The notes beneath the pieces are model-generated. The model made no database searches. It saw nothing but the letters and a program-made list of their open reading frames with translations, and was not told the origin of the DNA. From Sorex araneus (Eukaryota; Chordata; Mammalia; Eulipotyphla; Soricidae): a DNA stretch of 64,000 nucleotides. Shown one piece after another: positions 1 through 11,814 of the stretch (positions are counted from its first letter, which is position 1; each line of letters begins with the position of its first letter). The position numbers and the translations under genes were made by a program. The DNA is taken from assembly GCF_027595985.1 (NCBI RefSeq), contig NC_073303.1:331265679-331329678 (forward strand), written 5' to 3'.

Positions 1-639
1 TGCTTTACCTCCCGTTGTCACAATTCCCCAAGTCAGGTTGGTTATTTATAAGTCAGACTTTCTGGTAACTCTGGACCTTGTATTTGTAGTGAATTATATG
101 CTTTTCTATTTCCCCTATAGCCTTTTAATATTTTACTATAGAGCAATGTTGTTTGCTTAAGCACAGACAGACCATTCATTAATGCTTTGCTCTTAACATT
201 GAGAGTTGACTGACTCTGAAATCTACTCAGGGCATTCATCATAATTACTCGGATCAGGCTTCAGTTGCCATAGTTCCTAACACCCCAAAAAGTGGGGGCC
301 CAAGGCCGGATGTGGATGGACCTGGGGCGAGCAGCAAAGCTATCCTGTCATTGAAATGGAATAGTCTAGAAAGCATTAAAGCACAGTATGGATGAAAACT
401 GTTATGACCTAAGAGACAGGACCCCATGGGGGAAGCACAAGCTGAAGCAGCCTAAGGACCTAATCTGCCATTTACACTAAAAGACTTGCTTGCCCTTGGA
501 GCCCAGAAAACTAACTTCGGGAATCTATATCTCTTACTGTGTTTATCCAAATAACTAAACATTAGTAAGAAATAAACTTAATTGTTTAATATTTACTAAT
601 AGTAAGGGAAAGAGAAATGCAATATAGATGTTCTTGGGA
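1..639. other. Unassigned non-coding DNA
   Basis: I see no gene and no recognisable repeat. A 66-codon antisense frame at 42-242 lacks any family resemblance. Confidence 0.5.
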
Positions 640-771
640 GACAGAATGTCTTCTTGAGTTAATCCCCTCAAGAGAATAGTCTCTGCTGAAACACTTTACC
701 TTTGCAAATGATCAATCACACCTACGTGCAATCTTATAGCTTAGGCCCCCTCAGATGTTCTGAAAGTAAAA

Positions 772-1030
772 GTCACTGTCACTGTCACTATAATCTTGTT
801 GCTCATTGATTTGCTCGAGCGGGCACCAGTGATGTCTCCATTGTGAGACTTGTCGTTACTGTTTTTGGCATATGGAATACGACCCAGGTAGCTTGCCAGG
901 CTCTGCCGTGCAGGCAAGATACTCCCTGTAGCTTGCCAGGCTCTCTAAGGGCTGTAGCGATAGCACAACGGATAGGGCATTTGCCTTACACATGGGTTTG
1001 ATTCTTCCGCCCCTCTCGGTAAGAGCTGTG
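772..1030 (-). mobile_element. RTE-tailed SINE with inverted 5' head
   Basis: Positions 772-948 read as the reverse complement of an RTE-tailed SINE: an ACTGTCACTGTCACT tail, the TTGCTCGAGCGGGCACC tail block, then the body with two GCTTGCCAGGCTCT modules. From 949 to about 1030 the tRNA-like head runs on the plus strand (GTAGCGATAGCACAACGG), not the minus strand. Head and body meet at the point where they are normally contiguous, so this is one copy whose 5' part was inverted, not two insertions. I could not find a clear target-site duplication. Confidence 0.7.
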
Positions 1031-1864
1031 CACTAAATGGACCATTTTTACCATCTATCTGAGTCTGTGTCTTTGTTCCTTGAACTCGTACTGGTTTTGC
1101 CCAGGTGTTGCTGCCTCACAGATGTGTGTCACCCACATCTACACTCTTGAGATAAGTACTTTCAAATCTAAGGCTGGGTTGCGTGCCTGCGCTTGCTCCA
1201 CTCTGAAGAGCCAGCATTCTCTCCTGAGTGGGTTTTTCTCTCTCCCCTCTCGCTCTCTTTTTGTCTTTGCTTTCACGACCCCCCCTCTCTCCTCTTCCCC
1301 CAAAACTTTCAGATAAAACCAGTCTTTACTTCACTGTTTGTCTCTTCCTGAATATTTTATTCTGAGAGGAGAATGAGAAGGACCCAAAAGGCCTGGACCA
1401 GATCTAGGACTGACTTTCCTGCAAGGAGTAAGGCTCACAAAAGACTCTTGTCAATCCTAGATTTCCCTGGCCCTGGATTTCCCAGGGCGACAGAAGTGGC
1501 TAAAGATAAAACCACAGACTACTTTCCTGAGGCCACCAGTGCAGGTGAGGCAGAAGCGACTGCGGCGGGTCTCTGTGTTCTTTTGTGCGTGATTCCCAGG
1601 TTTTTCAAGAATGAAAAAATTGAATAATAAAGATGCTCAGACTCAGATTCAGAAAGTAGAACAGTTTATTGGAAGGTAAAAGAGGAAAGAAAAATGAGCT
1701 CCCCAAGTGGAGATGACCTTAGTATAGGAGTAAATTAAAGGGAATTTTGTGTGTGTGTCCTTTTAAAGGCTCCTCGCATTCCTTATCAGTTGACAAAGAT
1801 TTACAAAAGATGCCAGAAAATCACAATGATGTGTAGCTGGTCTAAATATGTCTGGGCATTTTGG

Positions 1865-2335
1865 CCCCTTATTTTAGTCTCCCTGTCAGCCTAGGTTCCA
1901 GGACAGAGTTTTATGGAAATTACTGGAACTATCTGGAAATCTCTGACAACTGGGGCAGGACTTAGGGAATGAAATGTGTCAGGTCAATGGGGGAAAGGTG
2001 GCAAGGGGAAACTGTGGCTTCCTTCTTGACTGGCTGGCAAGGCGAAACAAATCTTCTGGGCCTAATTGCCAAATATCTCAGTGTCCCTGACAGCCTAGCT
2101 GCCATGATGGCCAGTCGTTTTAGTTTTCCTGTCAGCCAAAAGTCCAGAGCAGAGTTTTATGTTCCTGAGAAGCCCCCAAAATGCTGAGACAGAAACCTGG
2201 GGGGGGGAATGTGTCAGGTTAATGGGGGAGAAAGGGAAAACCTTGAGAGAGGAAACTATGGTTTCCTCTCTCACTAGCAAGGGGAAACTGAGGCTTTCTC
2301 TTTCACTACTTTCTTCTCCTTGCTTCATATAAGTT
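1865..2335 (+). repeat. Imperfect direct repeat, two units of about 240 bp
   Basis: The first unit contains TTTTAGTCTCCCTGTCAGCC (1872 onward), CAGAGTTTTATG and TGTGTCAGGTCAATGGGGG. The second, from about 2118, repeats the same landmarks in the same order (TTTTAGTTTTCCTGTCAGCC, CAGAGTTTTATG, TGTGTCAGGTTAATGGGGG). The offset is 235-246 bp. It lies inside the LTR-like region and may be an LTR-internal duplication. Confidence 0.6.
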
Positions 2336-2494
2336 ACTCAGGGATCCCACTGGCATCATATACAAGTTAATTAATTTTTCACATAGTCAACAAACTCTAC
2401 ATGAGGAAATAGAATCAGAGCCCATGTGTTCACACCACAATCCACAGACATCGCTTTTTCAAAGATAACAACTTACTCAAAGACTTTTCATGCA

Positions 2495-2670
2495 GGGGCT
2501 GGAGAGATAGCACAGTGGGTAGGGCATTTGCCTTGCACACCCGGGTTCTATTCTCAGCATCCCATATGATCCCCCGAGCACCGCCGGGAGTAATTCCTGA
2601 GTGCATGAGCCAGGAGTAACCCCTGTGCATCACCGGGTGTCACCCAAAAAACAAACAAACAAACAAAAAA
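2495..2670 (+). mobile_element. SOR-type SINE
   Basis: A complete copy with tRNA-like head (GGGGCTGGAGAGATAGCAC), the CAGCATCCCATATG body and an (AAAC)n-rich A tail. It is flanked by near-identical 13-bp repeats GACTTTTCATGCA (2482-2494) and GATTTTTCATGCA (2671-2683), a one-mismatch target-site duplication. Confidence 0.9.
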
Positions 2671-2683
2671 GATTTTTCATGCA

Positions 2684-3316
2684 GCACTTTGTATGTTACC
2701 ATAAAACTATATAGGGAAGAGGCTTTCCTGGCTCCACAATCTATATATCACAAGTGATAACATTTTAAATGTTAAAAAGACAAAATACTACATCTAGTGT
2801 GGGAAATCCTGCCCCTGATAATAAAATCTCCCATGTCCATACAGTCTCCTGGGAAAAATAAGTTTAGCTTTGTTTAGACAATGAAGGATGCAAAATGTGC
2901 CCAGCCAGGAAACTTCCTGCTATAATAGGAGAGAAGCAGGGCTTCAGACTACTAGGCTAATTACTTATCACAGTAGGGCAAAACTACGTAAATATTCCAG
3001 CTATTTGTTCTTAAAGTTATGTTAACTTGTAAAGAATGAGCCTCAGGATCTGAGTCAGAGGGGAGGTGATGCTGAACTAAGAAGCCAAAAGTGCCTCTTC
3101 ATGGGGTGTCTAAGGCTAGCTTGCTTGACAAATACCTTGCCACTATCTCATTTTCTGCAACCAATTCTGGTGGAGAAGGATTGAAGGGACCAGTTTGACA
3201 TTGTAGATCTTCTGCAATCTAACATATTATATTGCCATGAAAGTATCATTGTATTATTTTCCAAATACATATTCATTCTATCACCATGGAACAAATATTT
3301 ATATTTTTATAAAAGT
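2684..3316. other. Unassigned non-coding DNA
   Basis: No gene or repeat recognised. Confidence 0.45.
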
Positions 3317-3325
3317 ACATATGAG

Positions 3326-3574
3326 CAGCACTGTCTGTCTGCACCATCGTCCTGTTGTTCATTGATTTGCTCGAGCGGACACCAGTAACCTCGATTGTGA
3401 GACTTGTTACTGTTTTTGGCATATCGAATACACCATGGGTAGCTTGTCAGACTCAGCCGTGCAGGTGGGATACTCTCATAGATTGCTGGGCTCTCTGAGA
3501 GGGTTGGAGGAATTGAACCAAGGTCGGCTGCGTGCAAGGCAAATGCCCTACCTGCTGTGCTATTGCTCCAGTCC
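3326..3574 (-). mobile_element. RTE-tailed SINE with tRNA head
   Basis: A complete antisense copy: tail, body, then head ending GCTATTGCTCCAGTCC. It is flanked by the perfect 9-bp target-site duplication ACATATGAG (3317-3325 and 3575-3583), showing that the unit from tRNA head to RTE tail moves as one retrotransposon. Confidence 0.9.
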
Positions 3575-3583
3575 ACATATGAG

Positions 3584-4856
3584 TAAGCCACAACAAACAT
3601 ACTGCTATTGCCAGTTGTTAAATTTCTTAATCATATTTCAGATACTAGAAAAACAAATTCTAGTAGTATTCAATGACTTTCCAAGATACGCAAGAAATGA
3701 GTTGAATTATAATCTCCCAATTAAGTAAGAATCCATATATTATAAGATTGTGTCTTCATTGCAATTTATAGATGAGAAATTTGACTAAACTTGAAGAATC
3801 AAATAGAAACAATTCTTTCACTTTGGGGACAAACAAATATTAGAATCATATGGTTTTATTTTCAAATGCTTCACTTATTGATTTGCTATGCATTTGCTTT
3901 TCATGGTTTTGTACAAAATATTTTTCATTATGTATGTAGCTCACTGACAAAATTCATTGCCATATTTCCTTCAATGTGGATGGGTTGTATAATTTTTATC
4001 CCCACTAAATGGATGAGCCCTCCCATTCACATATCCATGATTAATTTCTCACTGAAACAGCTTAGTCTGGTAAGTTCACAAGCTGGTTCTCTTTAATATC
4101 CTATTGTGCACACCATCTGGGCCTGCTGTTTTCAGTGCATTCCAGTTATTCAAATATGCCTTCACCTGTTTTTCCTTTAAAGATAAGATTCTATTTTGGT
4201 ATGTTCATAATTATCCTCTAATTATTATTTTTAATTTTCTCTTAAAATATGGAGTATAAAAATTAAAAAGTGAGTCTAAGTCAATACTCTGGATATTTTC
4301 AAACACTGTCGTTAATTTCACTGATTTGTTTGTGTTTACAAATACTTTATCCTCTCTGACTGTATCTCCACAACTAGTCATACAAAGTTACCTTTCTATG
4401 TTTCTTGATCTAATGCATTTTGTAATAAATATATGGTAAATTTTATTCTTTATGTTTAATCTGAATCACTTTTTTGTTATTAATAAGACACAGAGTTCAG
4501 TTCTCATAAGCAAAAATTCTATTTCTCTCCACGTTCTTAATTTTTAACAATTTCTAGTCTATGCTACCCACAGTAAAACTGAATTAATTCACATGATGTT
4601 CCCCATAGATATGTTCCACTTACTCTATAAAATGTTTACATTCTGTCTCTTCTGCTTTACATAACATAAATATGAAGACTCATATTATAAATAATCATAT
4701 GAATATCAATTCTGAACATTATAGATATTTCTGAAAATAGAATTTTATTCTGTTTTTCATCATACACTTTTATTTTGTTCTCACTAAATTCCATGGAAAT
4801 TCATACTAACATTTTTCTGTTTCAATTATTTAATACTCCATCCTCAGTAGAAATCT
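3584..4856. other. Unassigned AT-rich DNA
   Basis: A 101-codon plus frame at 3791-4096 shows no domain, and its surroundings have no splice or promoter pattern I would trust. I see nothing else here. Confidence 0.45.
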
Positions 4857-5041
4857 TTGTTTTGTTTTGTTTTGTTTTGTTTTGGGGCTATACCTGGCAA
4901 TACTCAGAAGTTACTCCTGGCTCTACACTCAGGAATTACTCCTGAAAGTGCCCAGTGAACCATACAGAATTTCAGGGATCAAATCCCAGTTGTGTCTGTT
5001 CAAGGCAAGTGCCCTCTCCACTGTACTATCGCTCCAGCCCC
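4857..5041 (-). mobile_element. SOR-type SINE with (TTTTG)n tail
   Basis: An antisense copy. The left end is a TTTTG repeat (the complement of the A-rich tail), and the right end is TATCGCTCCAGCCCC, the complement of the head. It is moderately diverged. Confidence 0.85.
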
Positions 5042-5361
5042 AGAATTTATTTTTTGAGAAGAATTTATTTCTTTGTTTATACTATTCTAAGCCACCATGC
5101 TCTAACCTTTTTTTCCTCTCTCTTAGAGCCTGAACTTATTGCTTAATTATGTACCCTAAAACATTATAGCCCCTCTGCCATCGCATGTCTACAACAGGTG
5201 GTAGAACTAGATTATTTCAACTCTATTAATTATTTCATAAAAATAAAACTCTTACTTCAGATTTTTCTTTACCATAACACAGCTGGGTAAAAAAAGGGAG
5301 ATTAGCAGACAGGTCCAGAATACTCCATGTCAAATGGAGACTGAAAGAACTGTAAAGTTCC

Positions 5362-5534
5362 TTGGGGCTGGAGCGATAGCACAGCGGGTAGTGTGTTTGC
5401 CTTGCATGCGCCCGACCCGGGTTCGATTCCCAGCATCCCATATGGTCCCCTGAGCACCGCCAGGAGTAATTCCTGAGTGCATAGCCAGGAGTAACCCCTG
5501 TGCATCGCCAGATGTGACCCAAAAAGAAGAAAAA
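5362..5534 (+). mobile_element. Young SOR-type SINE
   Basis: A full-length copy close to the apparent consensus. It is flanked by a perfect 18-bp direct repeat beginning AAAGAACTGTAAAG at 5344-5361 and 5535-5552. The intact duplication and low divergence indicate a recent insertion. Confidence 0.95.
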
Positions 5535-5552
5535 AAAGAACTGTAAAGTTCC

Positions 5553-5923
5553 ACACATTATGTTTGTTTTCTTCTGTATATAATAAACTTTGTATCATCA
5601 TGGGTCTCTGGATATATTTTCTATTTCCTCCTGAACAGTCAGAATTGCCTATCATATTTTCTAACACTAAAAATATATTCAGTTCACTCATATATAAGGG
5701 GAAAAATAAAAGTGAAGTATAACATTTGATAATTTACACTATTCCTAGTTTAATGACTCATCAACCTTCATCAATAAAAAAAAATATTAAGACACCAAAA
5801 ATGAATAAGACTTAAAAATGAATAAGACACCAAATAAGGTATAATTATATAGAATATTTGGAAAAATTGGTGTGTATCCATGGGTATCTTATGTGAACTA
5901 ACTTAAAAAATTGACAGTCAACT
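5553..5923. other. Unassigned AT-rich DNA
   Basis: No gene or repeat recognised. A short local duplication of AATGAATAAGAC lies near 5800-5830. Confidence 0.4.
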
Positions 5924-6048
5924 GGTCTCAATCTCCAGCATCCCATTTGGTCCCTCAAGCCATCCAGCAGTGGTCCCTGAGTGCAGTGCCAGGGTTAAGC
6001 CCTGAGCACCCCCAGGTGTGGCCCCTAAAACCCTTACCCCTCCCAAAT
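5924..6048 (+). mobile_element. Degenerate SOR-type SINE, head missing
   Basis: Only the body survives: CCAGCATCCCATTTGGTCCC, then TCCCTGAGTGCAGTGCCAGG and a CCAGGTGTGGCCCC end. Confidence 0.7.
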
Positions 6049-6359
6049 TAAATTGTTACTAGAAATGCCTATTTCAGGGTATGTCTGTGTCTTTTCCCTC
6101 TACTGGAGTATTTATATAATTGAATAAATACATACATATGCATAACTTGTTACGGAAGAAAATGGATTGTGAAAGTATAAGCTGATAGAAGCGTTGTATA
6201 ACTAAAGGAGGACAGCCTAGCTTATTTACCTCAGCTCAGGGAAATAGTTATGAGCTAATTAACAAACCTCCTCTTAATAGCAATTTAGAGATCACCTTGT
6301 CTCAACTTCACATACAGGTTTTTCCTTAAATAAGCCTGAGCTATTAGTCCACAGAATCT

Positions 6360-6715
6360 GTATGCAAAAAGTGAAGTAAATAATTCCATATACTCATGCT
6401 GGGTGAAGTCAGTCAGATGGAGGGACGCAAATATAGAATGATACCTCTCATAGGTGGAATATAAGGACACATGTTAAAGGAATAAGAAATGGTTGTGTCA
6501 TGACAGACTCTAAGAGTTTTCCTACAGAACTGATTCTGCAAAGAAGGTGGGGATTGAGGGGCAAGGGATCCTTGAGACATACATTGAGAGATGGTGACAC
6601 TCTTGTGATGGTTGGGGTATTGGAACGTTGTATGCCTGAAATTTCATTAATAATCATATTTAAATTATGGTGTTTATGCTATCTAACTGGATTTTTTAAG
6701 AGGATGATTAAACTA
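6360..6715 (+). mobile_element. L1 3' end fragment
   Basis: It carries the end of L1 ORF2 (GTGAAGTCAGTCAGATGGAG, the GE.SQ.E-like end of the frame) and a 3' UTR with GAGAGATGGTGACACT and GGAACGTTGTATGCCTGAAA. The complement of that UTR recurs at 16290, 52268 and 58595. Confidence 0.75.
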
Positions 6716-6719
6716 GAAT

Positions 6720-7740
6720 AAGAAGAGAACTTTATGGAATATTATGAATACATCATGTATTGTATATTCATGCCTTTATTACTATTATTAAGCTAATTCT
6801 AGGAATACTTGTCTCTGGCCTCCTAGGGTCCAATGAACATGAGTACTTAGAAGTATAGTATATTTTATCTTCACTTATAACCTAGAGCTCTTGAAACAAA
6901 TATGTAAAAACATTCTGTTTTCCTCTTATAAAAAGAAAAAAATAACATGAGACTGCATAAATTGGTGAGAAAATAAAGAGGAATTAACATCTTTCAGATC
7001 AGCATTATACAGAAACATTTAGTGCAGTGTATGAAGAGAAAAAATATTCATGGTTAAACTACTTATTTACTCAATGTAATTTTTTTTAGAAATACAGCCT
7101 TACTTTACAAACTAAAAACAATATTCCCAAGGAGTATGAATTTCAAGAATTATTACAATATTTTCTACTTGATTTCCCATTCAAAAATAGGGCTTCTAAA
7201 AATCTTTGGTGATGATGAAAGGAAAAAGTGATAGGTAATAGTACAAAGGAACAAAAATAAAACAAAGTATATTTAAACTCAGATACTAAATAAATTTATA
7301 TAAACCACTCTTAAGGCAAACTAACTTTCTCCTTTGCTATCATAACAATTGTATAACCCCTAGCTTTCTAAATTGTGGATCTCGACCCCATAAAAGTTGT
7401 ATAACTGAGTGTGGGGAGCTGCTTTAAAATGTATTTCTTTATGATTTATTATCAGTAAAAAAATTGTATACCTATTTTATGTATCTATATGCCTCAAGGC
7501 ACACAAACATTTCTCAGTTGGAAACAAGTTCTCAAGAGGAAAAGTTTAAGAAGACCATTCATTTTAGTAAGAAATGCCTAAATGCATAATAATATCTCAA
7601 TGACTTAAGTGTCTACATTTAAGAAAAACCCTGAAAAATAAGTAATTCCTTCAGCTAATACAAAAAGTAATTGCAGGCGATGTGCTTTAAATAATCTAAT
7701 TTTATTTGGTTTCTTTGAGCATTTTTACATGTAAAACATT
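6720..7740. other. Unassigned AT-rich DNA
   Basis: No gene or repeat recognised. Confidence 0.45.
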
Positions 7741-8758
7741 TAAATGGTCCCAGCATCCCTCCCTCCACCCCCCCCCCTCCACCCTGCCCCGCCTCTGTGA
7801 CGGGGCATTCCCTTTTGCTCCCTCTCTCCTTTTGGGTGTTGTGATTTGCAATAGGCTGCAATTGAGCAGCCATCATGTTTGGTCTATAGTCTACTTTTGG
7901 AATGCATCTTTCAACCCGGATGGGTCCTCCCAACATCCTTTACTTGGTGTTCCCTTCTATATCTGAGCTGCCTTTTCCTCCAGCATGTGAGGTCGTTTTC
8001 CAAGCCATGGAACAGACTTCCTGGTCCTTATCTCTACAACTCTTGGGTGTTAGTCTCCCATTCTGTAACTTTATATTCCACAGATGAGTGTGATCTTTCT
8101 ATGTCTGTCCCTCTCTTTCTGACTCATTTCATTTAACATGATACTTTCCATGTTGATCCACTTATATGCAAATTTCATGACTTCATCTTTTCTAACAGCT
8201 GCATAGTATTCCATAGTGTAGATGTGCCAAAGTTTCTTCAAACTGTCATCTGTTCCTAGGCACTCAGATTTTTTCCATATTCTGGCTATTGTAAACAGTG
8301 CTGCAATGAACATAGGAGTGTAGATGTCATTTCAACTCTACTTTTTTGCCTCTCCGGGATATATTCCCAGAAGTGGTATTGCTGGGTCAAATGGGAGCTC
8401 AATTTCTAATTTTTTGAGAATTGTCCATACTGTTTTTTATAAGGACTGAACCAGTCGGCATTCCCACCAGCAGTGAAGGAGAGACCTTTTCTCCCCACAT
8501 CCACACCAACACCGGTTGCTTTTGTTCTTTTGGATATGGGCCAGTCTCTGTGGTGTGAGATGATATCTCATTGTTGTTTTGATCTGTATCTCCCTGATGA
8601 TTAGTGATGTAGAGCATTTTAATGGGCACTGGCAGAGGGATGGGTACTTGATCATTGTATGACTGAAATGCAAGCACAAAAGTCTATAAGCCTGTAACTA
8701 TACCTCACAGTGTTTCACTAATTAAAAAAAATTAAAATAAATAAAAAATAAAAATTTT
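7741..8758 (+). mobile_element. L1 3' end with 5' inversion (twin priming)
   Basis: Positions 7741-8620 are the reverse complement of the L1 ORF2 C-terminus plus the start of the 3' UTR. An antisense frame at 8071-8313 reads as the typical ORF2 end, including IYTMEYYAAV and KWINMES. From 8621 the rest of the 3' UTR (ATGGGCACTGGCAGAGGG) runs on the plus strand to an A-rich tail near 8758. The two halves are contiguous parts of one element in opposite orientation, as twin-primed L1 insertions are. Confidence 0.85.
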
Positions 8759-8960
8759 AAATTAGCTTTGCAATCACATTTTGAGTTCATCTTCTAGATT
8801 CTTTACCCTCCGCTTAATTACTATTGGTCTCTTGTCACAGTCACACTATTTGCAGAATTTTCAAAAGAAAAGGAAATCCACAATTATCTCACACATGGTG
8901 ATCTTATGTCTACAAGGGAGGCTGTATGTTGTGAATTAAAGTCTTAATTATGATTATACA

Positions 8961-9095
8961 AGGCTGACATGATAGTACAGAGAAACTTGCCTTTCATGCA
9001 GCTGATGTAGTACCCAGAGCCCTCTAGGAGCAATCCGTGAGCTCAGAATCTTCTGAGTACCACTGGGTATGGTCCCAATCCTCCACCCGACTGCA
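8961..9095 (+). mobile_element. Degenerate SOR-like SINE
   Basis: A diverged head (GGCTGACATGATAGTACAG), a TTGCCTTTCATGCAG joint and a body remnant ending CCACTGGGTATGGTCCC. Confidence 0.6.
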
Positions 9096-10210
9096 AATTA
9101 TAGAACTTATTTTATGCACAAACGGGCATTCTCTTAAATTACTTAAATTTTATTTCCACGTTTACAGTCATCTGTAAAGTTTTCATAAGAAATAGAAATG
9201 TCATATGCCTTTCACACATTACATATGAAACCAATATTTCACTATCATATTGTTGCATTTTACAACTATTAAAAAGCTTACAATTTAGAACTATTTTAAT
9301 GCACAGATAAACTTATAAAATCTTAATATTTTCTGACATAACACAATAAATTATCTTTAGTTATTACCTTACAAAAATACAAGAGGACAGATAGTATTTA
9401 ATTTTAGAGATACAGATATAAAGGATTTATGAGTAGCCTAAATAGCTGTTTATAGTAACCAGAGGAGAATCCATGCTTTATGGCACTGACCCCCTTTCTT
9501 ATGTTATTGGAATAATAGAAACTGGAGGGCTTATGGTCTTATTTAAAATATAAATCTCTACTATCATTTGATGGCAACTTTGACCTTTAATGGAGGTCAG
9601 ATGAAAAGCCTTAGAGACATTCTCATGGCCCTTCCCCTTTATGTTATCATTATCTTACATGACACAATTTATTTAAGAGGTCTTCAGAACAAATTCATAT
9701 TTACACCAAATGTTACCACCACCACTAATTATGTGTTCTCAGATTTCTTCCAGTTTTTACTGATACCACTCTTAAGCTTCAGGGAGAGTCAGAATGACTT
9801 TTAAATAATGACAAAATACTTTAAATTCTATCAAATATTTTCAATTTTATTCCCAAATACTGTTTCAAGACAAGATACTTGCATTTTAACATCTATTTGA
9901 AAATCAGTCTTAACAGGTGATCAAAGCGGAGTATTACAATGTCTTTGGAAAGACCATAGAGTATAATTTTGGTTTTCATTTCAGAATCTATCACCAAGCT
10001 TTCAATTTTGATCCTTAAAATTGTTTTAAAATTGGTAATAAGGAAATCTGAGACATTCTTTGTTAAAATCATAATATAATTTAAGAATGTAAATTCCTTA
10101 CTCAATTTTTGCTGAAACGGTGACTTAGTATTTTATATTCTACCTATTCCCTATAAGCACATTCAGTGAATTTGAAATCAATCTGGAGTTTACATTTAAA
10201 GACATAAATA
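9096..10210. other. Unassigned AT-rich DNA
   Basis: A 78-codon plus frame (9568-9804) and a 70-codon minus frame (9893-10105) have no recognisable domain. No repeat recognised. Confidence 0.45.
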
Positions 10211-10212
10211 TT

Positions 10213-10352
10213 GTTTACTGTGGAGACACAGCTGACAGTGTTCAGGGATTTCTCCTGACTTTGTGCTCAGGGGACTGTACGTGGTACCAGGGATAAATAG
10301 ATTAACTGCAGGCAAGGTTATCACCTTGCTCACTGTACTTCTGATTCCAGCT
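10213..10352 (-). mobile_element. Degenerate antisense SINE
   Basis: A diverged complement of the SOR body and head: CTGACAGTGTTCAGGGATTT, TGTGCTCAGGGGAC, GCAGGCAAGG and CTCACTGTACTTCTGATTCC. Confidence 0.6.
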
Positions 10353-10578
10353 TAGAAGTAAAATATTTTTCCTTGAGCAGAAATGATCATTTAACTTAGT
10401 TTGTTCATTCTTAAAATTTAAAATTAACTACATTTCTCATCATATTTAAATATTTAAAAGCAATCCAATAATAAATTTTCTGTCTCTTGTTTCGTATGCT
10501 GACAAAAATTTTTAATCACTCCTCTTGTTCAATATATAGTATGGATTATTAGAGAATTATTTTTTTAATGTATATGAA

Positions 10579-10785
10579 GTTAAAGAGATAGTATTGGTGT
10601 AAAGGTTCATTCCTTGCTGAAGGCATTCCTGGTTTGGTCCCCAGCACCGTATAGTCCCATAAGCACTAAAAGCTACAGTCCTGAAAGCTCTGGTGCCGCC
10701 AGGTGTGACTTTGGAAGCTCTAGTCATTGGCAGGTATGACCCGGGTAATCTTTGGCATCACAAGGCCTGAGCAGTTCCATATCTC
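10579..10785 (+). mobile_element. Old SOR-related SINE with repeated 3' module
   Basis: The head remnant AGAGATAGTATTGGTGTAA is followed by a body in which GCCGCCAGGTGTGACTTTGG and a related TTGGCAGGTATGAC module occur in series. It resembles the copies at 18661 and (complement) 20112, so this may be an older subfamily. Confidence 0.55.
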
Positions 10786-11048
10786 TGAGCCCTAGCTGTG
10801 GCACTGTTCTAATGGGAGCGCATCTCAGAATTTCCTCCTTTTCCACATTTCCTGTATTTTTTTCTCATATGAAAATTCTTCCTCTAATTTTCAGAAGTTA
10901 TTTTCAAAAGAAAAAGCTCCAATATAGATGCAGTTCCACTGTCTTGGCGGTAAGCCTACTCTAGTTTCCCATCTGATGGTTTTCTTGCCCTATCCTTCCT
11001 AGATACTTGTCATCAATTTTTTTGTTTTCCTTGCTAATATTTGAAATA

Positions 11049-11133
11049 AACTGGTTTTGGCAGTGCTAGGAATCAAATCTAGGATTTCACAAGAGCAAGC
11101 AAATGCTCTACATCTGAACCACATCCCAGGCGT
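11049..11133 (-). mobile_element. tRNA-like SINE fragment, antisense
   Basis: GGCAGTGCTAGGAATCAAAT (complement of a B-box region) and GCAAATGCTCTACATCTGAAC (complement of an A-box region) in the expected order. Strongly diverged; family uncertain. Confidence 0.45.
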
Positions 11134-11814
11134 GATTCTTAAATTCTAAATAATTTATAAAGAACCCATTGTTAATTATGGTCACATTATATATTTCTTT
11201 ACATCTTTGAGTCATTTTTCTCTTGTTATAAAATCTATATAGGCCAATTTTTCTCGTTACTATGTTCTCAAATGATCACTTATTCCTTTCAGATTTTGCT
11301 ACATAATGCCTGCTGAAAGTAAAACTCCTCAACAGAAGAGGAACACTGATTACAGAAAAGAATAGCATATTAGGAGAATAAGTGGTAGAAGGTATAAGTG
11401 GGAAAACAGGGATAGAATATAATGGAGGAGTAAGATGCATAAAAGTAATAAACCAGAGAGAGCATAGAACACCAATAGAAAACAGTCTGCCAAAGTTCAC
11501 ACAACACAGCAGGGAATATTGAACGATGACACATGTACAGGAACTTGGAGTCAAGAAGAAACGAATAGGTTGGTACAATTGTAACTAAAAATCTGATGGT
11601 CACAACAGAGAGAAGGGTAAAGTGTAACAAGACCATGGAACACAAAGTCTTAGTTCTTAATTTTTATTCCTTCATGTGATCTTGAAATATATAGAATATG
11701 CTATGCCCTCAACCCGAAACTTGAAGATGTTATTATATTTCAAGAAAAGTCATGAATGAGAGAAAAACAGGAATATAAAATCATAATAAAGATGGCTTTT
11801 TCCTTTCTGTTTGT
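11134..11814. other. Unassigned non-coding DNA
   Basis: Overlapping antisense frames of 91-100 codons (11276-11645) lack start context, domains or repeat identity. Nothing else recognised. Confidence 0.4.

Larger units (their letters stand above)
640..2340 (+). mobile_element. Possible endogenous-retrovirus / LTR remnant
   Basis: This stretch is far richer in G+C and in C/T-rich runs than its AT-rich surroundings. Around 1200-1350 a pyrimidine-rich segment leads into TCAGATAAAACC and a purine-rich follow-on, the look of an LTR R/U5 region. At 2199-2210 a G-rich polypurine run directly precedes TGTGTCAGG, like a polypurine tract before a 3' LTR. The same TGTGTCAGGT block also occurs at 1975. 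I see no gag, pol or env frame. Boundaries and class are uncertain, and the evidence is composition and motif appearance only. Confidence 0.35.

Noticed and set aside
2495-2590. tRNA-gene-like A and B boxes in many places
   Set aside because: They are SINE heads. None folds into a complete cloverleaf with anticodon arm that I would call a functional tRNA gene.
3791-4096. A 101-codon plus-strand frame as a possible small gene
   Set aside because: No domain, no promoter or splice pattern, ordinary AT-rich composition.
5302-5691. Overlapping minus-strand frames (74-129 codons) that recur in similar form at 14467, 20335 and 37297
   Set aside because: The shared peptide pattern is the antisense translation of the SOR SINE, not a protein family.
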